Shown here: positions 63,526-64,000 of the stretch, in pieces | Numbering within the stretch: position 1 is the stretch's first letter | Layout of the letters: each line of letters opens with the position of its first letter | From: Ideonella sp. WA131b | Lineage (GTDB): Bacteria > Pseudomonadota > Gammaproteobacteria > Burkholderiales > Burkholderiaceae_C | Assembly (NCBI GenBank): GCA_023657425.1 | Contig: JAGTJW010000003.1 | Span: 248,001-312,000, forward strand | DNA: 64,000 nucleotides | Direction: 5' to 3' | The notes under the pieces: model-generated | Databases searched by the model: none | What the model saw: only the letters and a program-made list of their open reading frames with translations | What the model was told of the DNA's origin: nothing | Program-made: the position numbers and the translations under genes

Positions 63526-64000
63526 ATGCGCATCCTCATCGCCAACGACGACGGCTACCTCGCCCCCGGCATTGCCGCCCTCGTGCGGGCCTGTCAAGGC
63601 CTTGGTCACATCGACGTCTACGCCCCCGAGCAGAACGCCAGTGGCACCAGCAACGCGCTCACACTGACGCGGCCGTTGTCCATTTTCCAGGCCAAGGTGG
63701 AGGGCGTGCAGGGCTTCAACGTCGTCAACGGCACTCCGTCGGACTGCGTGCACGTGGCGCTCACGGGCGTGCTTTCCCACAAGCCGGATCTTGTGCTCTC
63801 GGGCATCAACAACGGCGCCAACATGGGTGACGACACGCTCTACTCCGGCACCGTGGCCGCTGCGATGGAGGGCTTCTTGTTCGGCGTACCGGCAGTCGCC
63901 TTCTCGCAGGCCGAGAAGGGCTGGCGCGAACTCGACGCGGCGGCTGCGGCCGCACGTGCCATCGTCGACGAGCTCATCGCCGGCGACGCGTTGCGGCACG
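63526..64000 (+). CDS. surE: SurE, 5'-nucleotidase (partial at window end)
   Basis: SurE is a survival-associated nucleoside-monophosphate phosphatase. The 158 residues seen begin [16 protein letters not shown] with the metal site NDDG, and continue [34 protein letters not shown] and [20 protein letters not shown], all family marks. The gene is cut by the end of the window. Its ATG is 12 bases beyond the IS630 end, and no ribosome binding site is visible in the sequence AGAATGCGGCG before it. Its native upstream region was presumably displaced by the island and the IS. Confidence 0.95.
   Translation, partial: MRILIANDDGYLAPGIAALVRACQGLGHIDVYAPEQNASGTSNALTLTRPLSIFQAKVEGVQGFNVVNGTPSDCVHVALTGVLSHKPDLVLSGINNGANMGDDTLYSGTVAAAMEGFLFGVPAVAFSQAEKGWRELDAAAAAARAIVDELIAGDALRH

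Overview
The window looks like a chromosome segment of a motile, flagellated betaproteobacterium of the order Burkholderiales, probably near the Rubrivivax/Leptothrix/Methylibium group. This rests on the very GC-rich coding style, the gene content (che and flg blocks, a phenylacetyl-CoA epoxidase cluster, ZnuABC with a ZrgA-like protein) and the dispersed GC-rich repeats. It is an inference; no database was searched.

Region 1 (1-13.7 kb) is a chemotaxis operon on the minus strand. It reads from a candidate sigma-28 promoter at 13730-13756: a short MCP-like protein, two CheY-type regulators, a STAS protein, CheA, an MCP, CheW, CheR, CheD, CheB and a second MCP with a C-terminal sensor-like domain. 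The first 1.1 kb holds only weak or broken reading frames. Region 2 (14-26.1 kb) is the flagellar rod, ring and hook regulon: flgN-flgM-flgA leftward and flgBCDEFGHIJKL rightward. Region 3 (26.2-36.8 kb) is a block of signalling genes: an HDOD protein, a multi-PAS HisKA_2-type kinase followed by a REC-ANTAR-like regulator, a second histidine kinase, an Hpt protein, a REC-GGDEF-EAL protein and a diguanylate cyclase.

Region 4 (37-40.9 kb) is a zinc uptake operon (ATPase, permease, binding protein, ZrgA-like protein) followed by a SOUL haem-binding protein and tRNA-Ser(UGA). Region 5 (41-47.2 kb) is housekeeping: apaH, a CNNM/CBS transporter-like protein, a SapC-family protein, a small membrane protein, an M17 aminopeptidase and dusC. 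Region 6 (47.2-54.3 kb) is the upper phenylacetate pathway, paaG-paaI-paaK-paaABCDE-paaR, with a 30-bp near-perfect palindrome in front of paaG that is probably the PaaR operator. The beta-oxidation genes paaF, paaH, paaJ and paaZ are not here. A VanZ-like protein, a MoeB/ThiF-type E1 enzyme and a frameshifted gene follow.

Region 7 (56.1-62.3 kb) is a compact integrated element in the 3' half of tRNA-Thr(CGU). It is bounded by a 51-bp direct repeat and encodes a tyrosine integrase, an AlpA-like DNA-binding protein, a primase-helicase, a VRR-NUC nuclease and four small unknown proteins. It has no capsid, packaging or conjugation genes. It carries its own terminator beside the tRNA, repeated candidate integrase arm sites at both ends, and two iteron-like repeat clusters. 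It resembles a minimal P4-like phage satellite or mobilisable island and is the best candidate here for an undescribed system. Immediately beyond it an IS630-family insertion lies between the displaced tRNA terminator and surE, whose start is 12 bases from the IS end; surE runs off the window.
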